From contig CP101033.1 in assembly GCA_041319085.1 (NCBI GenBank), positions 1,018,501 to 1,082,500 on the forward strand: a stretch of DNA of 64,000 nt, written 5' to 3'. Shown here piece by piece: positions 11,324 to 21,093 of the stretch (position 1 is the stretch's first letter; each line of letters starts with the position of its first letter). Both the position numbers and the translations under genes were made by a program. Below the pieces are notes generated by a model that searched no databases, had not been told where the DNA came from, and saw nothing but the letters and a program-made list of their open reading frames with translations. Source of the DNA: Aeromonas veronii (GTDB lineage: Bacteria > Pseudomonadota > Gammaproteobacteria > Enterobacterales > Aeromonadaceae).

Positions 11324-12040
11324 ATGATCAATAAAATGAAGTATTTAATACTAATACTGATGCCTTTGTTCGCATTTACTGCCATGGCTGAGATGGATGC
11401 CCAAGCCTTGAGACAGACCATTACGTCCCGGCTGGGGGTGCCCGTCTATCTGGTTGAACCGACCCCGATTGCAGGGTTGTATATGCTGGGCACCTCGCAG
11501 GGGGTGCTCTACAGCGATGCCAAAGGGGATTATGTGGTGCAGGGGGTCATGCTGGATATGACCCGTGACATGAAGAACCTGACCATCTCGGGTATGCGCG
11601 AGCAGCGCCGACTTGGCCTGGCGCAGGTGGCCCATGCCCCCGTTGTGCTCAAGGCCCGTGATGAACGTCACCGGGTGGCGCTGTTTCTCGGCGAGCAGGA
11701 TGCCAAACGTCGTCAGCTCCCCAGTACCTTGCATCAACTACAGGCATCCGGGGTGAGCGTGGAACTCTATCCGGTGATTGGCCACGCTGAACGGGCCGCT
11801 GACTGGTGCAGTGATCCCCTGCTGCAAAATGATCCGTTAAAAGCCTATTTGCCTCAAACGGCATGTAGTGAGACCCTTATCCAAAATATTGGCCTGAGCC
11901 AATGGTTGGGGGTCAAGGTACTGCCGGCCTGGGTCTCCTCTGACGGGGATCTGGTGCGCGGGTATCAGAGCCCCGAACAGCTGCTCAAGATACTGGATAA
12001 TATAGATGCCTCTGCACATTCGTCGCCGTCCGCGAGTTGA
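11324..12040 (+). CDS. DsbC-like thioredoxin-fold protein lacking the CXXC site
   Basis: Position between xerD/mscL and recJ is the dsbC locus, and the layout is that of DsbC: signal peptide (residues 1-22), N-terminal dimerisation domain, linker, thioredoxin-fold domain with PAWVSSDGDLVRGYQSPEQL at the end. The active-site CGYC region of DsbC is replaced by FLGEQDAKRRQL, so both redox cysteines are absent. The two structural cysteines are kept (Cys162, Cys181) and the cis-proline is kept as Leu-Pro201. The protein could therefore be a chaperone-like or dimer-modulating homolog rather than a disulfide isomerase. It overlaps the recJ start by 35 bp. Methionine 5 is an alternative start. Confidence 0.8.
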   Translation: MINKMKYLILILMPLFAFTAMAEMDAQALRQTITSRLGVPVYLVEPTPIAGLYMLGTSQGVLYSDAKGDYVVQGVMLDMTRDMKNLTISGMREQRRLGLAQVAHAPVVLKARDERHRVALFLGEQDAKRRQLPSTLHQLQASGVSVELYPVIGHAERAADWCSDPLLQNDPLKAYLPQTACSETLIQNIGLSQWLGVKVLPAWVSSDGDLVRGYQSPEQLLKILDNIDASAHSSPSAS

Positions 12041-13736
12041 TGATTCCCATCTGCCTGCCACTTTGCATCCCCTGCTTCGCCAAATCTTCGCCAGCCGTGG
12101 CGTAGACGATCCCGCCCTGCTGGAGCGCAGCGCCAGCCAGCTGTTGCCGCCCCAGCGTCTCTATGGCATGGAGCAGGCGGTGCCGCTGCTGGCGGAGGCT
12201 CTGACCGCCCAGAAACGGATCCTGATTGTCGGCGATTTCGACTGCGACGGGGCCACCAGTTCGGCCTTGTGCGTGCTGGCCTTGCGCGCCATGGGCGGTC
12301 GCCACATCGATTTTCTGGTGCCCAACCGCTTCGAGTTCGGCTACGGCCTCACTCCCGAGATCGTCGAGCTGGCGGTGGCCCGTGGCGCCGAGTTTCTGAT
12401 CACGGTGGATAACGGCATCTCCAGCATCGCCGGGGTAGCGGCGGCCAAGGCGGCTGGCATGCAGGTACTGGTTACCGATCACCATTTGCCGGGTCAGGAG
12501 CTGCCTGACGCCGATGCGATAGTGAACCCGAACCAGCATGGCTGCGACTTCCCCTCCAAGTCGCTGGCCGGGGTGGGGGTGGCCTTCTATCTGATGGCGG
12601 CCCTCAACACCCATCTGCGCCAGCTTGGCTGGTATGAGCGGCAAGGGCTGCGCGCGCCCAATGTGGCGGATTACCTCGATCTGGTGGCCCTTGGCACGGT
12701 CGCCGACGTGGTGGCGCTCGATGGCAACAACCGCATTCTGGTCCATCAGGGGTTACAGCGGATCCGGGCTGGGCGCTGTCGCCCCGGCATTCAGGCGCTG
12801 GTGGATGTGTCGGGTCGCGATGGTCGCCGTCTGTGCGCCGCCGATCTCGGCTTTGCGCTGGGGCCGCGCCTCAACGCGGTGGGCCGGCTCGATGACATGT
12901 CCCTCGGGGTCGCCTGCCTGCTCTGCGATGACCTCAATTTGGCGCGCCAGCTCGCATCCGAAATGGACAGCCTCAACCAGGAGCGCAAGGAGATCGAGCA
13001 GGGGATGCAGCAGGAGGCGCTCGCCACTTTGGAGCAGATCCGTTTTCGTGACGGCGAGGTGCCGTCGGGCATAGTGCTGCACCGGGACGAGTGGCATCAG
13101 GGGGTGGTGGGGCTGGTGGCCTCCAAGGTGAAGGAGAAGTACTACCGCCCGGTCATCGCCTTTGCCGAGAGCAGCGAGACCGAGCTCAAGGGCTCCGGGC
13201 GCTCCATCCCCGGCGTGCACCTGCGCGATGCGCTGGAACTGCTCGATACCCGCCACCCCGGCCTGATGGGCAAGTTTGGCGGCCATGCCATGGCGGCCGG
13301 GCTGACCCTGCCCAAGGCCAATATCGAGGCCTTCGGTCGGGCCTTTGAGGCGGTCATCGGCGAGCTGGTGACGCCTGAGCTCTTGACCGGGGTGCTGCTC
13401 ACCGATGGCGAGCTGCTGCCCGATGAGCTGAGTCTGGAGCTGGCGGAGCTTATTCGCGCCTCCGGCCCCTGGGGTCAGGCGTTCCCCGAGCCGCTGTTTG
13501 ACGGCGAATTCGTGCTGGTGCAGCAGCGGCTGGTGGGGGAGAAGCACCTCAAGATGATGCTGACAACCGATTCCGGTCACGCGGTGGATGCCATCGCCTT
13601 TGGCGTCGATCTCAAGCGCTGGCCCGATGCCTCGGTCAAGCGGGTGCGGCTGGTCTATCGGCTCGATGTCAACGAGTGGCGCGGCAACCGCAGCGTGCAG
13701 TTGCTGGTGGAGCATCTGGAGGCGGCCGGTCTCTGA
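12006..13736 (+). CDS. recJ: single-stranded-DNA-specific exonuclease RecJ
   Basis: 5'-3' exonuclease acting in RecF-pathway recombination, base-excision and mismatch repair. The 576-residue product carries the DHH-family motifs DFDCDGATSS (about residue 78) and TDHHLPG (about 158), followed by the conserved ADLGFALGPRLNAVGRL block, and the DHHA1 motif GSGRSIPGVHLRDAL with FGGHAMAAGL. Start MPLHIRRRPRVDDSHLP aligns with the E. coli N-terminus, which implies a 35-bp overlap with the DsbC-like gene and coupled translation. Confidence 0.96.
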   Translation: MPLHIRRRPRVDDSHLPATLHPLLRQIFASRGVDDPALLERSASQLLPPQRLYGMEQAVPLLAEALTAQKRILIVGDFDCDGATSSALCVLALRAMGGRHIDFLVPNRFEFGYGLTPEIVELAVARGAEFLITVDNGISSIAGVAAAKAAGMQVLVTDHHLPGQELPDADAIVNPNQHGCDFPSKSLAGVGVAFYLMAALNTHLRQLGWYERQGLRAPNVADYLDLVALGTVADVVALDGNNRILVHQGLQRIRAGRCRPGIQALVDVSGRDGRRLCAADLGFALGPRLNAVGRLDDMSLGVACLLCDDLNLARQLASEMDSLNQERKEIEQGMQQEALATLEQIRFRDGEVPSGIVLHRDEWHQGVVGLVASKVKEKYYRPVIAFAESSETELKGSGRSIPGVHLRDALELLDTRHPGLMGKFGGHAMAAGLTLPKANIEAFGRAFEAVIGELVTPELLTGVLLTDGELLPDELSLELAELIRASGPWGQAFPEPLFDGEFVLVQQRLVGEKHLKMMLTTDSGHAVDAIAFGVDLKRWPDASVKRVRLVYRLDVNEWRGNRSVQLLVEHLEAAGL

Positions 13737-13776
13737 GCCGGTAGCATCGCTGCTTTATCACAGATAGCGCTGACAA

Positions 13777-13803
13777 CGGCCACCCTCGGGTGGCCGTTTT
13801 TGT
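13777..13803 (+). terminator. recJ terminator
   Basis: GGCCACC and GGTGGCC arms around a CTCG loop are followed by a GTTTTTG tract, 40 bases after the recJ stop. Confidence 0.85.
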
Positions 13804-13902
13804 TGGCGGATCTCTGGAAAAGGGCGTTGACCTGTCTATAGCTTCACAGTTTAAGCTCGTCTCTATCGGGTCACCTGAGGGCCCGCACCGTGAGTGATTG
13901 CC

Positions 13903-15087
13903 ATGAAAATATCCGAACTGGCCCGCCGCTGCGGCCTCGTCCGCTCCACCCTGCTCTATTACGAGAAGCAGGGGGTGATTGCCGGTACCCGGGCCGCCAA
14001 TGGCTATCGCCACTATGACGAGGGGGATCTGCAGCGACTGCAGATGGTGCAGGCCCTGCAGGCGGGTGGTCTCAGCCTCAAGCAGTGCCTCGCCTGTCTG
14101 GCTGGCGAGATAGATCAGGCGGCATTGCAGGCCCGGGTCAGGGAGCTGGATGAGGAGCTGGCGCGGATGCAGCGCGCCCGGGATCTGTTGGCGGATCTGG
14201 CAGGGCTGCGTCCGCGCTCCGGTGAGGAATTCAAGGCCTGGCAGCTGCAACTGCAGCGCGAGGCACCGGAAGCCTACTTCACGTGGGTGATGAAACAGGG
14301 TTTTAGCGAGAAAGATCGCTACCACTTGCAATGGTTGAGCAAAGACATGAATGAACATGAGCATTACATCAAGGACTTTATCCAGCTGCTGGATGGCATG
14401 AGTTACTGGGGGCCGGGGGATCGCGCCTTCACTCAGCAGCAGTTTGCCGCCTTGCCAATCCGGCCGCGCCGGATCCTCGACATGGGCTGCGGGCGCGGTG
14501 CCTCGACCATGGCGCTGGCTCAGGTGACCGATGCCGCCATTGTGGCCATCGATCTGGAAGAGGAGGCGCTGGCCGCCGTGGCGCACTCCGCCCGTGCTGT
14601 GGGCTTTGAACATGTCTCCACCCTCTGCGCCAACATGGCGGCACTGCCGGACGATCTGGCCCCGGCCGACCTCATCTGGGCAGAGGGGAGCGCTTACGTG
14701 ATGGGGGTTGCCAATGCACTGAAGGCGTGGCGTCCGCTGCTCGCGAGCCCACAGGCTTGCATCGTGCTGAGTGATGCGGTCTGGCTGACCGATAACCCGC
14801 CCGAGGAGGCGTTGGCATTCTGGCAGCAGGATTACCCCGCCATGCAGACGCTGGCGGGCCTGCTTGAGACGGTACAAGCGGCAGGCTACCGCTGCCTGTC
14901 ACACACTCCCTTGCCGATGAGCGCCTGGAACAACTATTTGGACCCTATCGAGGTCAATCTGGTGCGCTATCGAGACGAGTTGGGGGAGAGTGCCGCCTGG
15001 CAGGACTTGAGCCGGGAAGTGGCCATCCACCGCCAATATCTGGGAAGTTACGGCTATGTGATCTGCTGCCTGCAAAAAGATGCGTGA
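13903..15087 (+). CDS. MerR-type HTH fused to a SAM-dependent methyltransferase
   Basis: Two domains in one 394-residue chain. Residues 1-70 form a MerR winged helix (KISELARRCGLVRSTLLYYE, then NGYRHYDEGDLQRLQ), followed by a helical dimerisation segment to about 115 rich in Glu, Arg and Leu. Residues about 165-390 are a class I methyltransferase with the motif I signature ILDMGCGRGAST, an acidic motif II (AIDLEEEALAA) and ADLIWAEGSAY. This suggests a regulator whose effector is methylated, or a self-contained sensor and resistance enzyme. No effector or target gene is adjacent. A GTG three codons upstream is an alternative start. Function is inferred from domains only. Confidence 0.82.
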   Translation: MKISELARRCGLVRSTLLYYEKQGVIAGTRAANGYRHYDEGDLQRLQMVQALQAGGLSLKQCLACLAGEIDQAALQARVRELDEELARMQRARDLLADLAGLRPRSGEEFKAWQLQLQREAPEAYFTWVMKQGFSEKDRYHLQWLSKDMNEHEHYIKDFIQLLDGMSYWGPGDRAFTQQQFAALPIRPRRILDMGCGRGASTMALAQVTDAAIVAIDLEEEALAAVAHSARAVGFEHVSTLCANMAALPDDLAPADLIWAEGSAYVMGVANALKAWRPLLASPQACIVLSDAVWLTDNPPEEALAFWQQDYPAMQTLAGLLETVQAAGYRCLSHTPLPMSAWNNYLDPIEVNLVRYRDELGESAAWQDLSREVAIHRQYLGSYGYVICCLQKDA

Positions 15088-15096
15088 TAAGTTGTC

Positions 15097-15136
15097 GTAA
15101 AAAAAAACGAGGCGCCTGTGGGCGCCTCGTTGTTTA
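15097..15136. terminator. terminator between the MerR fusion and lnt
   Basis: ACGAGGCGCC and GGCGCCTCGT arms around TGTGG, with an A-run on the left and GTTT on the right; suitable for both converging genes. Confidence 0.85.
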
Positions 15137-15156
15137 TCAGGGATTGCGGATGGCCA

Positions 15157-16701
15157 TTACAGCTCGCGGGCCCAGGGGTGAGCCTTGGGGCGCAGCGCCA
15201 GCGCCAGACCCAGCAGCAGCACGGTCAGACAGTAGAGGGGCCAGCTGCCAAAGCGCATGTAGGGGGTCTCGCCGTGGGCGGGACGTACCTCGCTGCGCAA
15301 CACGCCCGCTTCAAACTGCGGGATCTGGCCGATGATGCTGCCGTCGATCTCGGTGACGATAGTGATGCCGGTGTTGGTGTCCCGCAGCAGCGGACGAGCC
15401 AGCTCCAGCGCGCGCATCCGGGCGATCTCCATATGCTGCCACGGACCGATGCTGGTGCCGAACCAGGCATCGTTGGAGACGGTCAGCAGGAAGTCGGTAT
15501 CGGCATTGACGTTGCGGCGTACCTCCTCCGGGAAGATGATCTCGTAGCAGATGGCGGCGGCAAACTTGAGCCCTTTGGCGATCAGGTTGGGCTGCACCTC
15601 GTCACCCCGGCTGAACGAGGACATCGGCAGATTGAAGAAGGGGGCGATGGGGCGCAGCAGATCTTCAAACGGCACGAACTCGCCGATGGGTAGCAGGTGG
15701 TATTTGTTGTAGCGGTTGGAGTGGTTGTAGAAGTAGGACTCCTTGCCATCCGCATCCTGCACCCCCATGCCGAGCACGGTATTGTAGAAACGCTGTTGCT
15801 GCTCGTCGTAGTGGATGATCCCCGCCAGCAGGCCGGTATCGTTCACCTTCATCGCCTTGTCCAGATTCTCCAGATAGGGGCCCATCGCCTTCTCGATGGC
15901 CGGGATCGCCGACTCCGGCCAGATGATGATGTCGGCATCCTGATTCTCGCGGCTCAAGTCCTGATAGGTGCGCACCGTGGGGGCCAGCGCCTCCGGATCC
16001 CACTTGAGGGACTGGGCAATATTGCCCTGCACCAGTGCCACCTTGACCGGCTCGCCACGGGTGACCCAGTTGAGCTGCATCAGGCCGTGGGCCCCGGCCA
16101 CCAGCAGGGCGGGCACCGCCAGCCAGAGCGGGGAGCGGGATTTCCACACCAGCCAGATGGCGGAGGCGGACAGCAACAGGGCGAGGGTGATGCCCTGCAC
16201 CCCGAGGATGGGGGCGAAGCCCTTGAGCGGGCCATCGATCTGGCTGTAGCCAAACCAGAGCCAGGGGAAGCCGGTCATCACGGCGCCGCGCAGCCAGTCA
16301 GCGACCAACCACAGGGCCGGGAAGGCGAGCAGCCAGCGGCTCCAGTGACGGCCGCCAAAGAAGCGGGCAAAGACCCAGCAGGCCAGGGTCGGGTAGAGCG
16401 CCAGATAGGCGGAGAGCCCGGCCAGCAGCACGAAGGCGACCGGCAGCGGGATGCCGCCAAACTCGGTCATGCTGACGTGGATCCACCACAGCCCCGGCAA
16501 AAAGAGTCCCATGGCGTAGCCAAAACCGCGCCAGGCGGCCTGTTTCGGCGTGGCTTTGTCCAGCAGGGCGTAGAGGCCAAGCAGGGAGGGGATCACCAGC
16601 GGCCAGTAGCCGAAGGGGGAGAAGGCCAGCACGGCGATGGCACCAGAGGCCAATGCACTGAGGCTTAACAGAATTTTGGAAGTAACAGGGGATAATCTCA
16701 C
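15157..16701 (-). CDS. lnt: apolipoprotein N-acyltransferase Lnt
   Basis: Integral inner-membrane enzyme that adds the third acyl chain to the N-terminal cysteine of lipoproteins. Several hydrophobic helices occupy the first 200 residues. A periplasmic nitrilase domain follows with the catalytic set Glu (WPESAIPA), Lys (NKYHLLPIGEFVPFE) and Cys (AAICYEIIFPE), then a final transmembrane helix. Translation probably starts at GTG 16701, giving 514 residues (E. coli 512); upstream codons are not family sequence. It is the last gene of the miaB-phoH-ybeY-corC-lnt series, in the E. coli order. Confidence 0.95.
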   Translation of the reverse strand: MRLSPVTSKILLSLSALASGAIAVLAFSPFGYWPLVIPSLLGLYALLDKATPKQAAWRGFGYAMGLFLPGLWWIHVSMTEFGGIPLPVAFVLLAGLSAYLALYPTLACWVFARFFGGRHWSRWLLAFPALWLVADWLRGAVMTGFPWLWFGYSQIDGPLKGFAPILGVQGITLALLLSASAIWLVWKSRSPLWLAVPALLVAGAHGLMQLNWVTRGEPVKVALVQGNIAQSLKWDPEALAPTVRTYQDLSRENQDADIIIWPESAIPAIEKAMGPYLENLDKAMKVNDTGLLAGIIHYDEQQQRFYNTVLGMGVQDADGKESYFYNHSNRYNKYHLLPIGEFVPFEDLLRPIAPFFNLPMSSFSRGDEVQPNLIAKGLKFAAAICYEIIFPEEVRRNVNADTDFLLTVSNDAWFGTSIGPWQHMEIARMRALELARPLLRDTNTGITIVTEIDGSIIGQIPQFEAGVLRSEVRPAHGETPYMRFGSWPLYCLTVLLLGLALALRPKAHPWAREL

Positions 16702-16799
16702 GGGCGATGGTGCTCGTCTTGGTGTGCAACTGGGGTCGAATGGCCGGTATCTTAACCTGTAAGCGGGGCAACGGCGAGCCTCGATGCCGGTGGCAGAGA

Positions 16800-16832
16800 G
16801 CACAACGCCCCGAGGTCGGGGCGTTGTTTCAC
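16800..16832 (-). other. hairpin between corC and lnt
   Basis: AACGCCCCGA pairs with TCGGGGCGTT. On the corC-lnt transcript it is not followed by a U-run, so it may slow or tune readthrough rather than terminate. Confidence 0.4.
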
Positions 16833-16849
16833 ACATCGAGCGGATTTGC

Positions 16850-17734
16850 TTATTGCGGCTCGGATTGCGCCGCCGCGTGGTGCTCGGGGATCTTCACCTG
16901 CAGCTGCTGCAGACGACGCCGGTCGGCATGCATCACCTTGAACAGGTAGCCGTCCAGCTCGATCTCCTCGCCCTTCTTGGGCAGGTGGCTGAAGGCGTGC
17001 ATCACCAGACCGCCCACCGTATCCACCTCTTCATCGCTGAATTTGGTGCCGAAGAAGTCGTTGAAATCCTCGATCTCGGTCAGGGCGCTGATGGAGAAGA
17101 CCCGCTTGCTGAGGCGGCGGATTTCGTCCGGCTCATCCTCGATGTCGTCAAACTCGTCGTCAATCTCGCCAACGATCAGTTCCAGTATGTCTTCGATGGT
17201 CACCAGACCGGAGACGCCACCAAATTCGTCGACCACGATGGCCATGTGGTAGCGCTCTTCACGGAACTCCTTGAGCAGACGGTCAACCCGTTTGCTTTCC
17301 GGCACGATCACCGTGGGGCGCAAGATTTTCTCGAGCTGCAGCGGCTCGCTGGCGTGATGGCCGCCAAACCCGAAGGGGAGCAGATCCTTGGCGAGCAGAA
17401 TGCCCTCCACATGATCCTTGTCTTCGTTGATCACCGGGAAGCGGGAGTGACCGGACTCGATGATCACCGGCAGGATCTCGTCGATCGGCTGGGACTTCTC
17501 GATGGTCACCATCTGGGAGCGGGGGATCATGATATCGCGCACGCGAAGATCGGCGATCTCCAGCACCCCCTCGATCATGTCCTTGGTGTCCTGATCGATG
17601 AGGTCGCGCTCTTCGGCATCGGCTATCACGTCTACCAAATCATTGCGGTCTTTTGGCTCGCCCTGGAAGAGTTGGCTGAGTTTGTCGAGCCAGGTTTTCT
17701 TCGGCGAGCCGGTACTAGGGTGATCGTCGGTCAT
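16850..17734 (-). CDS. corC: CorC/YbeX CBS-domain protein
   Basis: A soluble protein of 294 residues with a short N-terminal segment, two CBS domains (RVRDIMIPRSQMVTIEKSQP and the paired VIVPESKRVDRLLKEF region) and a C-terminal CorC_HlyC domain ending in FKVMHADRRRLQQLQVKIPE. Members are linked to magnesium and cobalt efflux and, from the conserved YbeZ-YbeY-YbeX linkage, to ribosome maintenance. It lies between ybeY and lnt as in E. coli. Confidence 0.93.
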   Translation of the reverse strand: MTDDHPSTGSPKKTWLDKLSQLFQGEPKDRNDLVDVIADAEERDLIDQDTKDMIEGVLEIADLRVRDIMIPRSQMVTIEKSQPIDEILPVIIESGHSRFPVINEDKDHVEGILLAKDLLPFGFGGHHASEPLQLEKILRPTVIVPESKRVDRLLKEFREERYHMAIVVDEFGGVSGLVTIEDILELIVGEIDDEFDDIEDEPDEIRRLSKRVFSISALTEIEDFNDFFGTKFSDEEVDTVGGLVMHAFSHLPKKGEEIELDGYLFKVMHADRRRLQQLQVKIPEHHAAAQSEPQ

Positions 17735-17829
17735 TTTTTCTCTTGGTTACTCGCTTAAACATACTTGAAATTGTTCGAATTATATAAGGATGGCCATCTG
17801 CTGTTTCAAGTCGATGACCGTCCTGCATT

Positions 17830-18294
17830 TTACTCTTCGTCGTTCAAATAAGGATCGGCAAAACCGAGCTCCTGCATGATGTCGCGCTCAAGTGCTTCCA
17901 TCTCTTCGGCTTCCTCATCCTCGATATGGTCATAACCTAGCAGATGCAGACTGCCGTGCACAACCATGTGGGCCCAGTGGGCCATGAGGGGCTTGCCCTG
18001 CTCCTCGGCCTCGCGCTCTACCACCTGACGGCAGATCACCAGATCGCCGAGCAGCGGCAGCTCCAGACCAGGTGGCGCCTCGAACGGGAAGGAGAGCACG
18101 TTGGTGGGCTTGTCCTTGCCGCGATAGGTGAGGTTGAGCTCGTTGCTCTCCGCCTCGTCGACGATGCGCACCGTCACTTCTGCCTCCTGCTGGAAGCCGA
18201 GAATGGTGCCGTCGAGCCAGCCTTGCAACTGGGCTTCGGTGGGCAGGCCGTCAGTGCTGGCACTGGCCAGTTGCAGATCCAGGGTTACGCTCAT
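17830..18294 (-). CDS. ybeY: endoribonuclease YbeY
   Basis: Zinc-dependent RNase for 16S rRNA 3'-end maturation and ribosome quality control. The metal site [11 protein letters not shown] has His113, His117 and His123 in the expected HxxxHxxxxxH spacing, followed by the acidic DEEAEEME stretch. The 154-residue length fits the family. The start overlaps the phoH stop by 4 bp (ATGA), indicating coupling. Confidence 0.96.
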   Translation of the reverse strand: MSVTLDLQLASASTDGLPTEAQLQGWLDGTILGFQQEAEVTVRIVDEAESNELNLTYRGKDKPTNVLSFPFEAPPGLELPLLGDLVICRQVVEREAEEQGKPLMAHWAHMVVHGSLHLLGYDHIEDEEAEEMEALERDIMQELGFADPYLNDEE

Positions 18295-19340
18295 TGCTCA
18301 CTCTCTTTGCTGGCGTTTGTTTGGCCGGCCACCTTCTCGGCTGCCTGTTTAGCGTCGAACGCCTCATAGGCCTGCACGATGCGGGCCACCACCGGGTGGC
18401 GTACCACGTCTTTGGACTCGAAGAAGTTGAACGACAGACCATCGACCCCTGGCAGCACTTCCAGCGCGTGGCGCAGGCCGGATTTGGCGTTGCGCGGCAG
18501 GTCTACCTGGGTGATGTCGCCGGTGACCACCGCCTTGGAGTTGAAGCCGATGCGGGTCAGGAACATCTTCATCTGCTCGGTGGTGGTGTTCTGGGCCTCA
18601 TCGAGAATGATAAAGGCGTCATTGAGGGTTCTTCCGCGCATATAGGCGAGCGGCGCCACCTCGATGATGTTGCGCTCCATCAGCTTCTCGACCCGCTCAA
18701 AGCCCAGCATCTCGAACAGGGCGTCGTAGAGCGGGCGCAGGTAAGGATCCACCTTCTGGGAGAGATCGCCCGGCAGGAAGCCCAGCTTCTCGCCCGCTTC
18801 CACCGCCGGGCGGGTCAGCAAAATGCGGCGAATTTCCTGACGTTCCAGCGCATCCACCGCCGCCGCGACCGCCAGATAGGTCTTGCCGGTACCGGCAGGG
18901 CCTATGCCGAAGCAGATATCGTGGCGTACGATATTGGCGATGTACTGGGCCTGATTGGGGCTGCGTGGCTTGATGAGACCTCGCTTGGTCTTGACCGTCA
19001 CCTCCTTGCCATAGGGGATGCTCGGCGCCGGTTCGTCATCCTGCTCCAGCACCCGCGACTCCGAAATGGCCAGATGGACCATGTCGGGAGTGATGTCGGT
19101 CACCTTGCCACCCTTGAGGGGCTGGGTTTCCACATAGAGGTGTTTGAGGATGACGGCGGCGGCATCCAGCTGGGCCGGTTTGCCCACCAGCTGGAAGTGG
19201 CTGTCACGGTAGCTGATCTCGACGCCGAGGCGGCGCTCCAGCTGCTTGATATTGTCATCGAAGGGGCCGCACAGGCTGGCAAGGCGCTGATTGTCGGCGG
19301 GCTCCAGATGCAGATTCAGGGTCGAGATGTGTCGGCTCAA
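18291..19340 (-). CDS. ybeZ: PhoH-like ATPase YbeZ
   Basis: NTPase of the PhoH family that acts with YbeY in RNA metabolism. An N-terminal KH-like segment (about 1-100) precedes the P-loop [11 protein letters not shown], then Walker [19 protein letters not shown], and a switch-like [12 protein letters not shown]. The 349-residue length is normal. It is 54 bases downstream of miaB and overlaps ybeY by 4 bp. Confidence 0.95.
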   Translation of the reverse strand: MSRHISTLNLHLEPADNQRLASLCGPFDDNIKQLERRLGVEISYRDSHFQLVGKPAQLDAAAVILKHLYVETQPLKGGKVTDITPDMVHLAISESRVLEQDDEPAPSIPYGKEVTVKTKRGLIKPRSPNQAQYIANIVRHDICFGIGPAGTGKTYLAVAAAVDALERQEIRRILLTRPAVEAGEKLGFLPGDLSQKVDPYLRPLYDALFEMLGFERVEKLMERNIIEVAPLAYMRGRTLNDAFIILDEAQNTTTEQMKMFLTRIGFNSKAVVTGDITQVDLPRNAKSGLRHALEVLPGVDGLSFNFFESKDVVRHPVVARIVQAYEAFDAKQAAEKVAGQTNASKESEQ

Positions 19341-19350
19341 AATATCCTCG

Positions 19351-19391
19351 TCTCAAGGCGCTCCCCATCCGTCGGGCGAATGGGGAGGGGG
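19351..19391 (-). other. hairpin in the miaB-ybeZ gap
   Basis: CTCCCCAT pairs with ATGGGGAG around the GCCCGACGG region. There is no clear U-tract; it is a candidate attenuator or processing site within the operon. Confidence 0.35.
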
Positions 19392-19394
19392 AGA

Positions 19395-20828
19395 TTAATG
19401 GGGAGTAAAGGCGGCCACGCCCAGCTCGTCTGGCACATTGTCGGGACGACGGGCCAGGATTTCGCTCGGGGCGGTGGCGATCCGCAGGTTCATCTCGCTC
19501 TCGCCGCGGATGAACTTGCCGCGCAGGGAGTTGGGACGCACCTCGGTGATCTCCACGTCGGCAAAGCCGCCAATCAGGGTATGGGCCCCTTCGAAGTTGA
19601 CCACCCGGTTGTTTTCGGTGCGGCCACACAGCTGCATCGGATCGAGCTTGGAAGGCCCTTCCACCAGGATACGCTGGGTGGTGCCCAGCATGGCGCGGCC
19701 AATCTGCATCGCCTGGTTGTTGATGACGTGCTGCAGGCGGGCCAGCCGGGCTTTCTTCACTTCCATGTCGACATCGTCGGGCATGTCGGCAGCCGGAGTG
19801 CCCGGGCGCGGACTGAAGACGAAGCTGTAGCTCATGTCAAAGTTGATCTCTTCGATCAGCTTCATGGTGGCTTCGAAGTCTTCATCCGTCTCGTTCGGGA
19901 AACCCACGATGAAGTCGGAACTGATGGTGATGTCGGGACGGACGGCGCGCAGGCGACGGATCTTGGATTTGTACTCCAGGATGGTGTGCGGACGCTTCAT
20001 CATGGTCAGGATGCGATCAGAGCCGCTCTGCACTGGCAGGTGCAGGAAGCTGACCACTTCCGGGGTGTCTTTGTAGACCTCGATGATGTCGTCGGTGAAC
20101 TCGATCGGGTGGCTGGTGGTATAGCGAATGCGATCGATACCGTCGATGGCGGCCACCAGACGCAGCAGCTCGGCGAAGGTGCAGATGCCGTCATCAAAGG
20201 TCGGGCCGCGCCAGGCGTTGACGTTCTGACCTAGCAGGTTCACTTCGCGCACGCCCTGCTGCGCAAGCTGGGCGATTTCGTAGAGCACGTCGTCCAGCGG
20301 TCGGCTCACCTCTTCACCGCGGGTATAGGGCACCACGCAGTAAGTACAGTATTTGGAGCAGCCTTCCATGATGGAGACGAACGCGGTGGCCCCTTCGGCG
20401 CGCGGTTCGGGCAGGCTGTCGAATTTTTCGATCTCGGGGAAGGCGATATCAACCTGGGCACCACGGCCCTCTTGCACTTCCTTGATCATGGCGGGCAGGC
20501 GATGCAGGGTCTGCGGGCCGAACACGATATCCACATAGGGAGCGCGCTGGCGAATGGCATCGCCTTCCTGAGAAGCGACGCAGCCACCCACGCCGATCAC
20601 CAGACCGGGCTTTTTGGCCTTGAGCTTTTTCCAGCGTCCCAGCTGGTGGAACACCTTCTCCTGCGCCTTTTCGCGGATGGAGCAGGTATTGAGCAGCAAG
20701 ACATCTGCCTCTTCGGGCTCTTCGGTAAGGGTGTAGCCATTGCTGGCATCCAACAGGTCGGCCATTTTGGACGAGTCATACTCGTTCATCTGGCAACCCC
20801 AGGTTTTAATGTGAAGTTTCTTGCTCAT
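19395..20828 (-). CDS. miaB: tRNA-2-methylthio-N6-dimethylallyladenosine synthase MiaB
   Basis: Radical-SAM methylthiotransferase that adds the 2-methylthio group to i6A37 in tRNAs. The N-terminal UPF0004 domain has cysteines in [22 protein letters not shown] and [11 protein letters not shown] binding one cluster. The radical SAM motif [18 protein letters not shown] binds the second, and a TRAM domain closes the 477-residue protein. First gene of the leftward miaB-ybeZ-ybeY-corC-lnt series and divergent from ubiF. Confidence 0.97.
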   Translation of the reverse strand: MSKKLHIKTWGCQMNEYDSSKMADLLDASNGYTLTEEPEEADVLLLNTCSIREKAQEKVFHQLGRWKKLKAKKPGLVIGVGGCVASQEGDAIRQRAPYVDIVFGPQTLHRLPAMIKEVQEGRGAQVDIAFPEIEKFDSLPEPRAEGATAFVSIMEGCSKYCTYCVVPYTRGEEVSRPLDDVLYEIAQLAQQGVREVNLLGQNVNAWRGPTFDDGICTFAELLRLVAAIDGIDRIRYTTSHPIEFTDDIIEVYKDTPEVVSFLHLPVQSGSDRILTMMKRPHTILEYKSKIRRLRAVRPDITISSDFIVGFPNETDEDFEATMKLIEEINFDMSYSFVFSPRPGTPAADMPDDVDMEVKKARLARLQHVINNQAMQIGRAMLGTTQRILVEGPSKLDPMQLCGRTENNRVVNFEGAHTLIGGFADVEITEVRPNSLRGKFIRGESEMNLRIATAPSEILARRPDNVPDELGVAAFTPH

Positions 20829-21093
20829 TGCTTCTCTTGACTTGTTTTGAAATCGGCATGGTCAAAGGACCGCGCATTTTACTCCGCAATCTGGATACTG
20901 CCTAGCTAATATGCTGCTGGCCATGATGCTCACCCGATACCTGTTGCCAGCAAGATCAATAGGCTTTCCCCTTGATTTGACGCAGCAATTCCCCGTTTGC
21001 CTCACTGTTTATCCCGCGCCCTTGCGCTATCATGCAGCCATTCGGTTCACGTCCGGGCGCTGTCGCCGGACGCATCCTTTCAGGAATAAATGT

